NCBI GenBank assembly: GCA_036501625.1
Contig: DASXZY010000037.1
Span: 34,331-98,330, forward strand
Reading direction: 5' to 3'
Length of the DNA stretch: 64,000 bases
Origin: Palsa-1400 sp036501625
GTDB lineage: Bacteria > Verrucomicrobiota > Verrucomicrobiia > Limisphaerales > Palsa-1400
The translations under genes and the position numbers were made by a program. The notes under the pieces were generated by a model. That model saw only the letters and a list, made by a program, of their open reading frames with translations, was not told the origin of the DNA and searched no databases. Below are positions 41,645 to 50,280 of the stretch, one piece after another (within the stretch, counting starts at the first letter, position 1; each line of letters starts with the position of its first letter).

Positions 41645-42799
41645 TTGTTCGTCGATGAAATAAAAGTCCAGGCCCGCGCCGGCCACGGAGGCAAGGGCTG
41701 TATTGCGTTCCTCCGCGAAACCTTCCGGCCCAAAGGCGGGCCGAGCGGCGGCAATGGCGGGCGCGGCGGCAGCGTCATTCTTCAAGCTGATCACGATTTA
41801 AACAATCTGGTCGCCCAATTCTACAATTCCCGCCTCTTTGCCGAAAACGGCGAAGCTGGCAAAGGCAAGGGCATGGACGGCGTGGCCGGCAAGGATTTGC
41901 TGGTCAAAGTCCCCTGCGGCACGCTGGTCTGGAGCGTCGAAACTCCGTCGGCTCCGATCCCTGAAGAAGAGTCCCCCGGCGAGCGTCCCAAACTGCTGCC
42001 CGCTTCGGCCGGCCGCCCGGTCCTCCGCCATGCCGGCGGGGAGCGCGCGGTGGAAATCGATTTGACAGAAGACGGCGCGCCCTCCGGCGCCTCCACCGGC
42101 AAGGGGGAACTGGTGGCCGATCTGACCAAGGATGGCCAGCAATTTATTTTGTGCAAGGGCGGGCGCGGCGGATTGGGCAATCGCAACTTTGCGACCGCGC
42201 GCCGGCAAACGCCGCGTTTCGCCCAGCCTGGCGAAGCGGGCGGGGAAGGGGAATACCTCCTCGAACTGCGCATTATGGCCGAGGTCGGCCTGGTCGGCTT
42301 TCCCAACGCCGGCAAATCGACTCTGCTCGGCGCCATTTCCAAGGCTCGCCCGAAAGTCGCGCCGTATCCGTTCACCACGCTGCACCCGCAGCCGGGCATT
42401 GTGGAGTATTCGGATTATTTTCGGCTGACTGTGTGCGACGTGCCGGGGCTGATCGCCGGAGCGCACCAAAACGCCGGACTCGGCCACGCGTTCCTGCGCC
42501 ACATCGAGCGATGCCGGCTGCTGGTCATTTTAATTGACATGGCCGAAACCGACGGCCGCGCCGCCGCGGACGATTACCGGCAATTGCTGGAGGAACTGGA
42601 ATTATACGATCCGGCTTTGCTGAAAAAACCCCGGCTCGTTGTGGCCAACAAAATGGACGAGCCTGTCGCCGAGGCGAACTTGAAAAAATTCAAGCGCAAG
42701 AACCGCCGCGTGAAGGTGCTGCCTATCTCAGCCGCGTTCGATGAAGGGCTGGACGATTTCAAGCAGATCATTCGCGAAACCGCGGCGGCTTCCGCCTGA
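41645..42799 (+). CDS. obgE: Obg-family GTPase
   Basis: A 384-aa ribosome-assembly and stress GTPase. The N-terminal Obg domain is glycine rich (RAGHGGKGCIAF, GGNGGRGGSV, GGRGGLGNRNFAT). The G domain starts near residue 215 with GFPNAGKST (G1), then DVPGLI (G3) and NKMD (G4). The start is a TTG at 41645 giving the canonical FVDEIKV N-terminus; no Shine-Dalgarno precedes it, which suggests coupling to rpmA. There is a longer than usual insertion in the Obg domain (about residues 97-140), and no C-terminal OCT domain is evident. Confidence 0.96.
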   Translation: MFVDEIKVQARAGHGGKGCIAFLRETFRPKGGPSGGNGGRGGSVILQADHDLNNLVAQFYNSRLFAENGEAGKGKGMDGVAGKDLLVKVPCGTLVWSVETPSAPIPEEESPGERPKLLPASAGRPVLRHAGGERAVEIDLTEDGAPSGASTGKGELVADLTKDGQQFILCKGGRGGLGNRNFATARRQTPRFAQPGEAGGEGEYLLELRIMAEVGLVGFPNAGKSTLLGAISKARPKVAPYPFTTLHPQPGIVEYSDYFRLTVCDVPGLIAGAHQNAGLGHAFLRHIERCRLLVILIDMAETDGRAAADDYRQLLEELELYDPALLKKPRLVVANKMDEPVAEANLKKFKRKNRRVKVLPISAAFDEGLDDFKQIIRETAAASA

Positions 42800-42821
42800 T
42801 TTCGGCAAATTTCAGAAAAGA

Positions 42822-42859
42822 AAAACCCGCCCGATGCAACCAAACACCGAGCGGGTTTT
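42822..42859. terminator. Hairpin terminator after obgE
   Basis: Arms AAAACCCGCCCG (42822-42833) and CGAGCGGGTTTT (42848-42859) pair over 12 bp with one mismatch, with a T-rich tail on the plus strand and an A-tract on the other side, so it could work in both directions. It lies 22 bp after the obgE stop. Confidence 0.8.
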
Positions 42860-42918
42860 ATATCCCCCCAAACAACGTAAAGAAAATAACACAAAGAATT
42901 TCCCCTTCAATCAGGGCC

Positions 42919-42943
42919 TTTCCCCGATTGGGGGTCGGGGAAA
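42919..42943. other. Perfect 9-bp hairpin
   Basis: TTTCCCCGA (42919-42927) and TCGGGGAAA (42935-42943) flank a 7-nt loop. It lies 16 bp beyond the stop of the minus-strand ArdC-like gene and might help terminate or stabilise its mRNA; no T-run follows on that strand. Confidence 0.5.
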
Positions 42944-42958
42944 ACCATCCGGTGTTCG

Positions 42959-44059
42959 TTAACCTTCCTCTTCGAATCGCGGCTTCAGTAATCGCTCGGA
43001 CATTTCCAACAGCTTGCTCGCCACGCGGCTGACCAAATCAAGGCTGATAGCCTCGGTATTCTCCCATTCCTCCACGAAGCTGGACAAGTACTCCGCCGAA
43101 TGCGTGCGCAATCCCGCCCGCGCGCAGACGATGTGCGCCACCGATTCCGCCTCGATCTCCGCCACGGCTTCAGAAAGATTCACGCGAAAGGGCCACTGGC
43201 CGTCCCGATCGGCGCTGACGTGCCCCAAATAAACATGGGCCAATTCGTGGCACAGCACGGCGTAAGCGTCCGCGTCCTTCAAATCGTCACGGAGGATGAC
43301 GCGCATCTTCCAGTCCGGCTCGCGCGTGCGGGAGGTGGCGAAGCCTCCCTGCAAATCGCCCATTGGCTGGCGCCGCACCTGGATGCGGTCCCGCTCGCAA
43401 TTCTTGACAAGGCGGTGCAGCAGCGCGGGGTTGAACGGCCCGCTGGTTTGCGTGAAGACGCGCAATTTCTTTGGCAGCGGCGGGCCATCCGTGTCCGCGA
43501 TGTCATAGACCATCAGCACCGGGCGGTGCGGCGCGAGAATAATCATCGCGCGCGCATTCTCTTTGACCGTGCGGCCAAAGGCTTTGCGCCAATGGCTGGC
43601 GGTTGCGAATTGGGTCGCCAGCGGATTTTGCGCGTAAACCAGCATGTTGTTAAACGGCGAGTAGTCGCGAAATTTGGCCAGGAATTCCACCGCCTCGCCA
43701 TATTTGGCCGACTTCCAAAAACGCCGGCTGCGGGCCAGCAAATCATCGATGGAGGATTCGTGGGTGTGGGGCGGATCAGCGCCATCGGCCAGGGCTTCGG
43801 CGACCGCGCCAGCGTTGAGAGTATAGAACAGAAATTTTCGCTCCGCATCCGGCATCCCGCGCCGGGCGCGCAATTCATCCAGTATCGACGGCAGCATCAG
43901 GCGGCCCGGCCAGCCTGCTTCCTCCTCCAACGCGCGAATCAAATCGGACGGCGAACCTTGGCGGTGGCGGACCCAATGCAGAATAAATTCAGCGGCTTCC
44001 TGGCGTGTGGCGCATTTCACTCTCTTGGGCTGGCATCCTAATTTTAATGGCTGCGGCAA
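42959..44059 (-). CDS. ArdC-like protein with ImmA/IrrE-type zinc metallopeptidase motif
   Basis: A 366-aa protein. The middle (about residues 105-185) matches the ArdC N-terminal ssDNA-binding region (FRDYSPFNNMLVYAQNP, ATASHWRKAFGRTV, IILAP). HELAHVYLGH near residue 270 is the HExxH zinc site, followed by EAVAEIEAESVAHIV with the third ligand Glu and SAEYLSSF. ArdC proteins protect incoming DNA from restriction; ImmA-like members cleave repressors. No phage, plasmid or toxin gene is adjacent. The start is uncertain: TTG at 44059 or GTG at 44020. It is convergent with obgE, separated by a terminator. Confidence 0.8.
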   Translation of the reverse strand: MPQPLKLGCQPKRVKCATRQEAAEFILHWVRHRQGSPSDLIRALEEEAGWPGRLMLPSILDELRARRGMPDAERKFLFYTLNAGAVAEALADGADPPHTHESSIDDLLARSRRFWKSAKYGEAVEFLAKFRDYSPFNNMLVYAQNPLATQFATASHWRKAFGRTVKENARAMIILAPHRPVLMVYDIADTDGPPLPKKLRVFTQTSGPFNPALLHRLVKNCERDRIQVRRQPMGDLQGGFATSRTREPDWKMRVILRDDLKDADAYAVLCHELAHVYLGHVSADRDGQWPFRVNLSEAVAEIEAESVAHIVCARAGLRTHSAEYLSSFVEEWENTEAISLDLVSRVASKLLEMSERLLKPRFEEEG

Positions 44060-44113
44060 TCAAGAACTTCCTCATTTTGTAACCCAGCGGGCGCGGCCGG
44101 CGTCTAAGCTCTC

Positions 44114-45634
44114 ATGCTGAATGCTTTGCCAGCGGCCAAATGGAATTACAACTGCGCGGCGCATTTGTACAGCCGCGCCGGATTCGGCGGCACTCCGGAG
44201 GAAATCGAATCCCTCACCCGCCTGGGGCATGAAGGCGCAGTTTCCTATTTTATCGATTACGACAAAATTTCCGAAAGCGAAGACCGCCCGGATTGGGCGA
44301 AGCCGGACCCCTCCCGCGCCGAGCGATTCGCTGAACTCCAGCGGGAATTCCGTGCGGAGAAAAGTTCGGAAATGACCGAGGAGCAAAAGAAAGCCGAAAT
44401 CGAAAAGCGGCGTGAGGCCCTGCGAGAAGTCCAGCGCGGCCAAATCCGAGATTTGGAGCAGATGCGCGGAGCCTGGCTTCAGCGCATGGCCAAGGGGCCG
44501 CGCCCGTTGCAGGAAAAACTGGCCCTCTTTTGGCACGGCCATTTCGCCACCAGTGCCGTCAAAGTTCGCAACGCCTATTATATGTGGCGGCAGATTGACA
44601 TTTTTCGCCGGATGGGTTCAGGCAACTGGCTGGCCTTGCTGGAAGCCGTTGCCACCGATCCGGCCATGTTGATCTGGCTCGATCAGGCGCAAAGCCGCAA
44701 ACAGCATCCCAACGAAAATTTCGCCCGCGAGTGCATGGAGCTTTTTACGCTGGGCGAAGGCCATTACACCGAGAAGGATGTCACCGAGGCCGCGCGCGCC
44801 ATGACGGGCTGGTCCTTGGACCGTCTCCATGAAGAATACGCCTACCGCCCCCGCCTTCACGATACCGGTTCGAAAACCATCCTGGGCCGCACCGGCGATT
44901 TCGATGGCCGTGATGTGCTGGAAATCATCGTCACCCAGCCGCAGGCGGGCCGCTTTATTTCCAAAAAATTGTGGACGTTTTTTGCCAGCGAGGATTGCGA
45001 TCCGGGATTGCTCGAAGCGCTGTCCGGCGTTTTCGGCGCCAGCGGCAATGAGTTCAAACCGCTCCTGCGCGCGATGTTCCTGAGCGAGGAATTTTACGCC
45101 GATTCCGTGATGGGCGCTCAAGTCAAAAGCCCCGTTCAATGGCTCGTGGGAACTATCCGCCTGCTGGAACGCCCCATGCCGCCGCCCATCGTTTCGACTG
45201 AAATGACCAAAGACCTTGGGCAGGATCTTTTGCTGCCGCCCAATGTCAAGGGCTGGGATGGCGGATTAAGCTGGATCACGACCAACACGCTGCTGGCCCG
45301 CTACAATGAGTCAGCCGTCCTGGTCATGGGGCGGGGCAATCTCGGCGCGCAAGGGGATGGACGGCCCGGCCAGAAAATGGCCGCCCAATTCGCCAACGCT
45401 GCTGCCCGCAACTTGGCTCCCGCGGAGGTCGATCTCCTAGTCAGCGAGAGCGAACGCGGCGGCGCGGAGGCGTTGATTGCCGCGCTGGCCCGGCGTTTCA
45501 TGCGCAGGCCCCTGGAGGGCGAGCACGAAAGAATTTTGCGCGATTATTTGGGATCGCGGACGGAGTTCAATGACGGCCAAATTCGCCATGCCATCCACCT
45601 CCTCATGTGTACCCCCGAATACCAAGTGACTTAA
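44114..45634 (+). CDS. DUF1800 family protein
   Basis: A 506-aa protein of the DUF1800 family, abundant in Planctomycetes and Verrucomicrobia. Diagnostic segments are AAHLYSRAGFGGTPEEIE, LFWHGHFATS, NFARECMELFTLGEGHYTEKDVTEAARAMTGW and LLPPNVKGWDGG. A Lys/Glu-rich helical insert lies near residues 80-120. No N-terminal signal is visible in this ORF. It is followed 8 bp later by a DUF1501 gene, its standard partner; the pair is thought to act outside the cytoplasm but has no established biochemical role. Confidence 0.92.
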   Translation: MLNALPAAKWNYNCAAHLYSRAGFGGTPEEIESLTRLGHEGAVSYFIDYDKISESEDRPDWAKPDPSRAERFAELQREFRAEKSSEMTEEQKKAEIEKRREALREVQRGQIRDLEQMRGAWLQRMAKGPRPLQEKLALFWHGHFATSAVKVRNAYYMWRQIDIFRRMGSGNWLALLEAVATDPAMLIWLDQAQSRKQHPNENFARECMELFTLGEGHYTEKDVTEAARAMTGWSLDRLHEEYAYRPRLHDTGSKTILGRTGDFDGRDVLEIIVTQPQAGRFISKKLWTFFASEDCDPGLLEALSGVFGASGNEFKPLLRAMFLSEEFYADSVMGAQVKSPVQWLVGTIRLLERPMPPPIVSTEMTKDLGQDLLLPPNVKGWDGGLSWITTNTLLARYNESAVLVMGRGNLGAQGDGRPGQKMAAQFANAAARNLAPAEVDLLVSESERGGAEALIAALARRFMRRPLEGEHERILRDYLGSRTEFNDGQIRHAIHLLMCTPEYQVT

Positions 45635-45642
45635 GGATGCTT

Positions 45643-46974
45643 ATGAAAGGACCTTTCTCTTTGCAAACCCGCCGCGACTTCATTCGCACCGGCGTCCTCG
45701 GAGGCGCGTTGAGTTGGACGGTGCCGGCGTTCCTATCCAACACTTTTTCCGCCTTGCACGCCGAAGCGGCGGACGCCGCCACCCAAACCGCCACCGGGCG
45801 CGATTCGACCATCCTGGTCGTCCTGCAAATGGCCGGCGGCAATGATGGCTTGAACACCGTCGTGCCCTACGCCAGCGACCATTACTACAAGGCGCGCTCG
45901 AAGATCGGCCTGCCCGCCAACTCTCTTCTCAAGATCAACGATCAAATCGGCCTGCATCCCTCGCTGGCAGGTTTCAAGGACCTTTACGACGCCGGGCATC
46001 TGAGCATTATCCAAGGCGCCGGCTATCCCAATCCCAACCGCTCCCATTTCCGCTCGACCGAAATTTGGCAAACCGCCAGCGATTCCGAACAAGTGGAGCG
46101 TTACGGCTGGCTTGGCCGTTACTTTGACAACGCTTGCGCCGGGGCTGATCCCGCTGTGGGCGTGGCCGTCGGGCGGCAAATGCCGCAGGCCTTTAGCGCG
46201 CGCGCGCCAACTGGCATCTGCCTGAACGATCCGCAAAATTACCGCTTCATGGCGGGCCGCCGCACGGCCGGCGGCAGTATGAATGCGGACGAAAAATCTT
46301 TCCGCGAACTGAACGACGCGCCTTCCGAAGAGATGGAAAATTCCGGCGCCACTATTGGAGCCATCAGCGGCCCGTCAGCCCATCACGGCTCCGTCATGGA
46401 TTTCCTGCAACGCACGGCCATGGATGCGGAATTAAGCTCGGACAAAATTCTGGCCATCACGAAAAAAACGCGCAATCAGGCCGAGTATCCCGTCACGCCG
46501 CTGGCTCGTTCGTTGAAGCTGGTCGCCCAATTGATCGCGGGCGGCCTGCCGACGCGGGTTTATTACATTTCGCAAGGCGGCTACGATACGCACACGAACC
46601 AAACCGGCCAGCAGGAACGGTTGCTGTCGGAATTGGGCGGTTCCGTCAAAGCATTCGTCGAAGACCTGAAGGCGCAGGGAAATCTCCCGCGCGTGCTCGT
46701 GATGACGTTCAGCGAATTCGGCCGGCGCGTGGCCGAAAACGCCAATGGAGGCACCGATCATGGCGCGGCCGCTCCGATGTTCGTCATCGGCGGCAAAGTC
46801 AAAGCTGGGCTGCACGGCCAATATCCGAGCCTGGCGCCAGGCGATCTCTTCAATGGCGATTTGCAATTCAAAGTCGATTTCCGCTCCGTCTATGCCGGCT
46901 TGCTGGAGGAATGGCTCAAAACCAAAAGTGAACCGATCCTCGGCCGGAAATTTGCGACGCTGCCGCTGGCCTAA
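45643..46974 (+). CDS. DUF1501 family protein with Tat signal
   Basis: A 443-aa protein of the DUF1501 (sulfatase-like alkaline phosphatase fold) family. The N-terminus carries a twin-arginine signal (QTRRDFIRTGVLGGALSWTV). Then come VVLQMAGGNDGLNTVVPY and RSHFRSTEIWQTA, with a C-terminal TFSEFGRRVAENANGGTDHG, all family hallmarks. I chose the ATG at 45643 because AAGGA lies 6 nt upstream; starts at 45607 and 45637 are also in frame. It is co-transcribed with the DUF1800 gene. Substrate unknown. Confidence 0.92.
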   Translation: MKGPFSLQTRRDFIRTGVLGGALSWTVPAFLSNTFSALHAEAADAATQTATGRDSTILVVLQMAGGNDGLNTVVPYASDHYYKARSKIGLPANSLLKINDQIGLHPSLAGFKDLYDAGHLSIIQGAGYPNPNRSHFRSTEIWQTASDSEQVERYGWLGRYFDNACAGADPAVGVAVGRQMPQAFSARAPTGICLNDPQNYRFMAGRRTAGGSMNADEKSFRELNDAPSEEMENSGATIGAISGPSAHHGSVMDFLQRTAMDAELSSDKILAITKKTRNQAEYPVTPLARSLKLVAQLIAGGLPTRVYYISQGGYDTHTNQTGQQERLLSELGGSVKAFVEDLKAQGNLPRVLVMTFSEFGRRVAENANGGTDHGAAAPMFVIGGKVKAGLHGQYPSLAPGDLFNGDLQFKVDFRSVYAGLLEEWLKTKSEPILGRKFATLPLA

Positions 46975-46995
46975 TTTTTTGCCCGGCCTGCCAAT

Positions 46996-47022
46996 CGGAG
47001 AGAATTTTCTCTGTTCTCTCCG
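46996..47022 (+). terminator. Hairpin after the DUF1501 gene
   Basis: CGGAGAGAA (46996-47004) and TTCTCTCCG (47014-47022) form a perfect 9-bp stem with a 9-nt loop, 21 bp after the stop. The tail is not T-rich, so it may be a weak terminator or an mRNA 3' protector. Confidence 0.45.
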
Positions 47023-47047
47023 TTGTCTCCTGTTAAAATAGCCCTGT

Positions 47048-48208
47048 ATGCCAAGTGCAAAGGAATTGGTTGGCCAGGCCATGTCTCAGCGGCGGCCCGG
47101 CGCGATCCCCGTAATGTGCCAGATGGCCAATGGCCATGTCATCATCAATACTAAAATTCATCCCATCGATTATTTCACCAGCGACGAGGCCTGGACCGAT
47201 TGCCTGTTGCGCATGAGGGAACTCTACGATTTCGACGGCATCCTCTGCCACAAACCCGGGCGCGTCCAGGGCCTGATGGACATGGTCACGCGCAAGGATT
47301 TCGATGCCGAGACTCCCACAATGTATTTGCAGGATGGCTCGCGCATCGAATGCACGCGCGACGATGACGCTTACTATAAGAAGCCGCCGGGATTCGCCTT
47401 TCCGACGATGGAGACGATCGATTTCGATCATCCTCTTGACTGGGCCTCGGAATCCTTCCGAGCGTTTCAGGCCAGCAAAGGCACCTTTGACTATTGCAAG
47501 GCGGAGGATATTCCAGATCACGTTTTTGGTTTGCTGGACAGGGTCGTGGCCAAGGCGGGCCGGGATTATTCGGTGCATGGCGAGGTGCGCGCGCCCTTCG
47601 ATCATTTTCTCAATCTGCTCGGCATGGAAGAAGGGCTGATGGACACGCTTGATTATCCCGAGGGCACGCACCGCCTGCTGGCCAAAACCACCGAATGGTC
47701 GGTCGCGCTGGCCGTGGCGCAAATCCGCCGCGGCGCGCACGCCATCAAGGTCAGCAGCCCGTTCGCTGGGTCGGGATTTTTGCGGCCAGAGATGTATGAA
47801 GAATTCATCATTCCTTACGAGAGTCGCATCGCCGCCGCCGTCAAGGCCGAGGGCGGATATGTCTATACTCACACCTGCGGTGCCATCGGCGACCGCCTGG
47901 AATTGATGCTCAAGTCCGGCATTTCAGGCATCGAATGCCTGGACCCCCCGCCGCTCGGCGATGTCGATTTGGCCGAAGCAGTGCGCCTGCTTAACGGCAA
48001 AATCTTCATCAAAGGCAACGTTGATCCTGTCAACACTTTATTGCGCGGCAGCCGGGACGTCGTGCGCCGGGATGTCAGCGAAATCCTGGAGCGCGCGGGC
48101 CATGACATGCCCGGTTTCATTCTCTCCTCGGCCTGCTCCATCGCCCCGCCGGTCAACCCGGAAAACATCAAGCTGATGGTCGATATTTGCCGGCAATTCA
48201 AGCCATGA
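47048..48208 (+). CDS. Uroporphyrinogen decarboxylase family protein (methyltransferase-like)
   Basis: A 386-aa TIM-barrel protein of the URO-D superfamily. It resembles the corrinoid/methyltransferase-like branch rather than HemE: it has KVSSPFAGSGFLRPEMYEEFIIPY, THTCGAIGDRLELM (a His-x-Cys that could bind zinc), and IKGNVDPVNTLLRGS, but not the HemE N-terminal PVWxMRQAGR motif. Its stop overlaps the GHMP kinase start by 4 bp. Substrate unknown; together with the next genes it may belong to a sugar or cofactor catabolic route. Confidence 0.82.
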   Translation: MPSAKELVGQAMSQRRPGAIPVMCQMANGHVIINTKIHPIDYFTSDEAWTDCLLRMRELYDFDGILCHKPGRVQGLMDMVTRKDFDAETPTMYLQDGSRIECTRDDDAYYKKPPGFAFPTMETIDFDHPLDWASESFRAFQASKGTFDYCKAEDIPDHVFGLLDRVVAKAGRDYSVHGEVRAPFDHFLNLLGMEEGLMDTLDYPEGTHRLLAKTTEWSVALAVAQIRRGAHAIKVSSPFAGSGFLRPEMYEEFIIPYESRIAAAVKAEGGYVYTHTCGAIGDRLELMLKSGISGIECLDPPPLGDVDLAEAVRLLNGKIFIKGNVDPVNTLLRGSRDVVRRDVSEILERAGHDMPGFILSSACSIAPPVNPENIKLMVDICRQFKP

Positions 48209-49272
48209 AGATCATCGCGCGGGCTCCAGCCAGGGTCGATCCCGCCGGCGGCGGCACGGACTCTCCGCCCTATTGCATTGATTACGGAGGCGCGGTCGTC
48301 AGTTTCACCGTCGCCCGTTATTCCTACGTCAGTTTCGAGTGGCAGCCCCGGGAAAGCGGCGTCGTGATTTATTCGCACGACTTGAAAAAAGGAGTCCGCG
48401 CGCCCTCGGCGGACAAGCTTGAATTCGACGGGCGCGCCAATTTCCTCAAAGCGTTTGTCAAACGATTAGCCCCGCCCGATCGCGGCTGCCTGGTTGTGAC
48501 GCAATCCGACATCCCGGAGCGCACCGGCCTCGGGGGCAGCGGCGCGATGGGTGTGGCCATGACCGGCGCGATCTGCCGCGCCTTGGGCCGGCCGATGTCC
48601 AAGGACGAAATCGCGCTGCTGGCCAACGACATTGAGCGCACTGACCTCGGCCACAGCGGCGGCAATCAGGACAGCTTCGGCTCCGCCATCGGCGGCGTCA
48701 AACTAATTACCTACCGCCAGGGCGGCGGCTGCGCCTGCGAACGCCTGCCCGTCCCCGATCGCGCCCTGGCCCGGCTGGAGCGCGATTCCCTGCTGATTTA
48801 CACCGGCGAACCGCACCTTTCCGGCACGATCCACGCTGACATCAAAAAATGGTATCACGAGGAAAACTCGCCCACGATTAAGGCGATGGATGGCCTCAAG
48901 GCCGCGGCCCGGCGCATGGCGGCGGCTTTGCCCGCGGAGGACTTGGGCGGATATGTCGAGTCTTTGAACGCCTCCAGAGTCAATCATTATTCGCTTCATC
49001 CCAGTTGCGACAGCGAACGCCTCCGCCACTTTTTCGCCGCCCTGGCCCCATGCATCGAAGGCGGCAAGACTTGCGGAGCGGGCGGAGGCGGCTTTATCTT
49101 CGTCCACATGAAACCTAATCATCGCAAGCAATGCGTCGAAATCGCCGAGGCGCTGGGCGGGCGCGTCTGGAATTTTAATTTTGACCATCAAGGCTTGATT
49201 ACATGGGAGGAGCCGCTCTCCAGCGGCGCTGAGGTTGCCGCGATCACGCAATTGGCCAGTGAAAGCCGCTGA
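48205..49272 (+). CDS. GHMP-family sugar kinase (HddA/fucokinase-like)
   Basis: A 355-aa kinase. The N-terminal RAPARVDPAGGGTDSPPYC motif and the ATP-binding GLGGSGAMGVA near residue 106 mark the group that phosphorylates heptose 7-phosphate or L-fucose. GAGGGGFIFVH is the conserved C-terminal motif 3. The ATG at 48205 overlaps the previous TGA; the frame from 48187 is unlikely. The exact sugar is not determinable; there is no heptose isomerase or nucleotidyltransferase nearby. Confidence 0.87.
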   Translation: MKIIARAPARVDPAGGGTDSPPYCIDYGGAVVSFTVARYSYVSFEWQPRESGVVIYSHDLKKGVRAPSADKLEFDGRANFLKAFVKRLAPPDRGCLVVTQSDIPERTGLGGSGAMGVAMTGAICRALGRPMSKDEIALLANDIERTDLGHSGGNQDSFGSAIGGVKLITYRQGGGCACERLPVPDRALARLERDSLLIYTGEPHLSGTIHADIKKWYHEENSPTIKAMDGLKAAARRMAAALPAEDLGGYVESLNASRVNHYSLHPSCDSERLRHFFAALAPCIEGGKTCGAGGGGFIFVHMKPNHRKQCVEIAEALGGRVWNFNFDHQGLITWEEPLSSGAEVAAITQLASESR

Positions 49273-50275
49273 GATATTTGTGTCCGCGCTCGCCGCGGCC
49301 ATTTGGGCATGCGCCGCCCAGGCCGGCCCCGCCAACCCGCGCGCCAGCGCGGATACGCGGGCGGTATTGAAGTATTTCCAGGACGCGGCCGCCTCGCCGG
49401 AGCGCCGCATTCTTTCCGGGCAATTCTCCAATTTCGGGCGCGGCGCCAGTTTGCGCCCGATCACCAATGTGTTTGAAAAAACCGGGCATTGGCCGGCCAT
49501 CCTCGGCGTCGATTATGCTGATTTTGGCCGAGGCGGATTGGAAACCGCGCGGCCGAATCAAACAGCGCTGGCGTATTGGAAGCAGGGCGGCCTCGTCACG
49601 ATTAGCGCCCATCTTTACAATCCGGTCCGCACCAACGGCGGCGGCTTGCGCGACAAAGGCGTGGAACTTTCTGGCTTGCTTGACAACGATAATCCCGTTC
49701 ACGCGCGCTGGATGCAGGAGTTGGACCTGCTGGCGGGCGGCCTGCGCGAATTGCGCGACGATCATGTCGTTGTCTTGTGGCGGCCGTTCCACGAGATGAA
49801 CGGCGATTGGTTTTGGTGGGGCGGCAAGGACCCGGAGGTGTTCATCAAATTGTGGCGCCAAATGTTTGACTATTTCACGGTCGATAAAGGGCTGGACAAT
49901 CTGCTCTGGGTTTACGCGCCGAACCACGGGCGCAACACCGCCAGTTATTACGCGGGCGATGGCTATGTTGACCTCGTGGGATTGGATGCCTACACGGATT
50001 TCGTCGATCTGGAGCACATCAAGGGTTACGCGGCAGTTGCGGCGCTGCCCAAGCCGTTTGGTTTCACGGAATACGGTCCGCATGGCGCGCAAAATCCGCC
50101 CGGTGATTACGATTACACGCGGTTTCTGGCCGGCCTCCAGCGTGACTTCCCCAAGACCTGCTTTTTCATGTCCTGGAACGGCCGCTGGAGTCTCGGCAGC
50201 AATGAGAAAACCAAAGAGTTGCTTGACAGCCCGGCCATCCTCAACCGCGATAAGCTGCCCGCGTTCGGGCGCTAA
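49259..50275 (+). CDS. GH26 beta-mannanase
   Basis: A secreted 338-aa family 26 glycoside hydrolase, expected to cleave beta-1,4-mannan. A signal peptide (IFVSALAAAIWACAAQAG) is followed by the catalytic TIM barrel. The acid/base is E179 in WRPFHEMNG and the nucleophile E271 in FGFTEYGPHG, both diagnostic. I prefer the GTG at 49259, giving a proper signal peptide; an ATG at 49235 also exists. The gene overlaps the GHMP kinase by 14 bp, so extracellular mannan breakdown may be linked to sugar phosphorylation. Confidence 0.93.
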   Translation: MKAAEIFVSALAAAIWACAAQAGPANPRASADTRAVLKYFQDAAASPERRILSGQFSNFGRGASLRPITNVFEKTGHWPAILGVDYADFGRGGLETARPNQTALAYWKQGGLVTISAHLYNPVRTNGGGLRDKGVELSGLLDNDNPVHARWMQELDLLAGGLRELRDDHVVVLWRPFHEMNGDWFWWGGKDPEVFIKLWRQMFDYFTVDKGLDNLLWVYAPNHGRNTASYYAGDGYVDLVGLDAYTDFVDLEHIKGYAAVAALPKPFGFTEYGPHGAQNPPGDYDYTRFLAGLQRDFPKTCFFMSWNGRWSLGSNEKTKELLDSPAILNRDKLPAFGR

Positions 50276-50280
50276 AGCTC

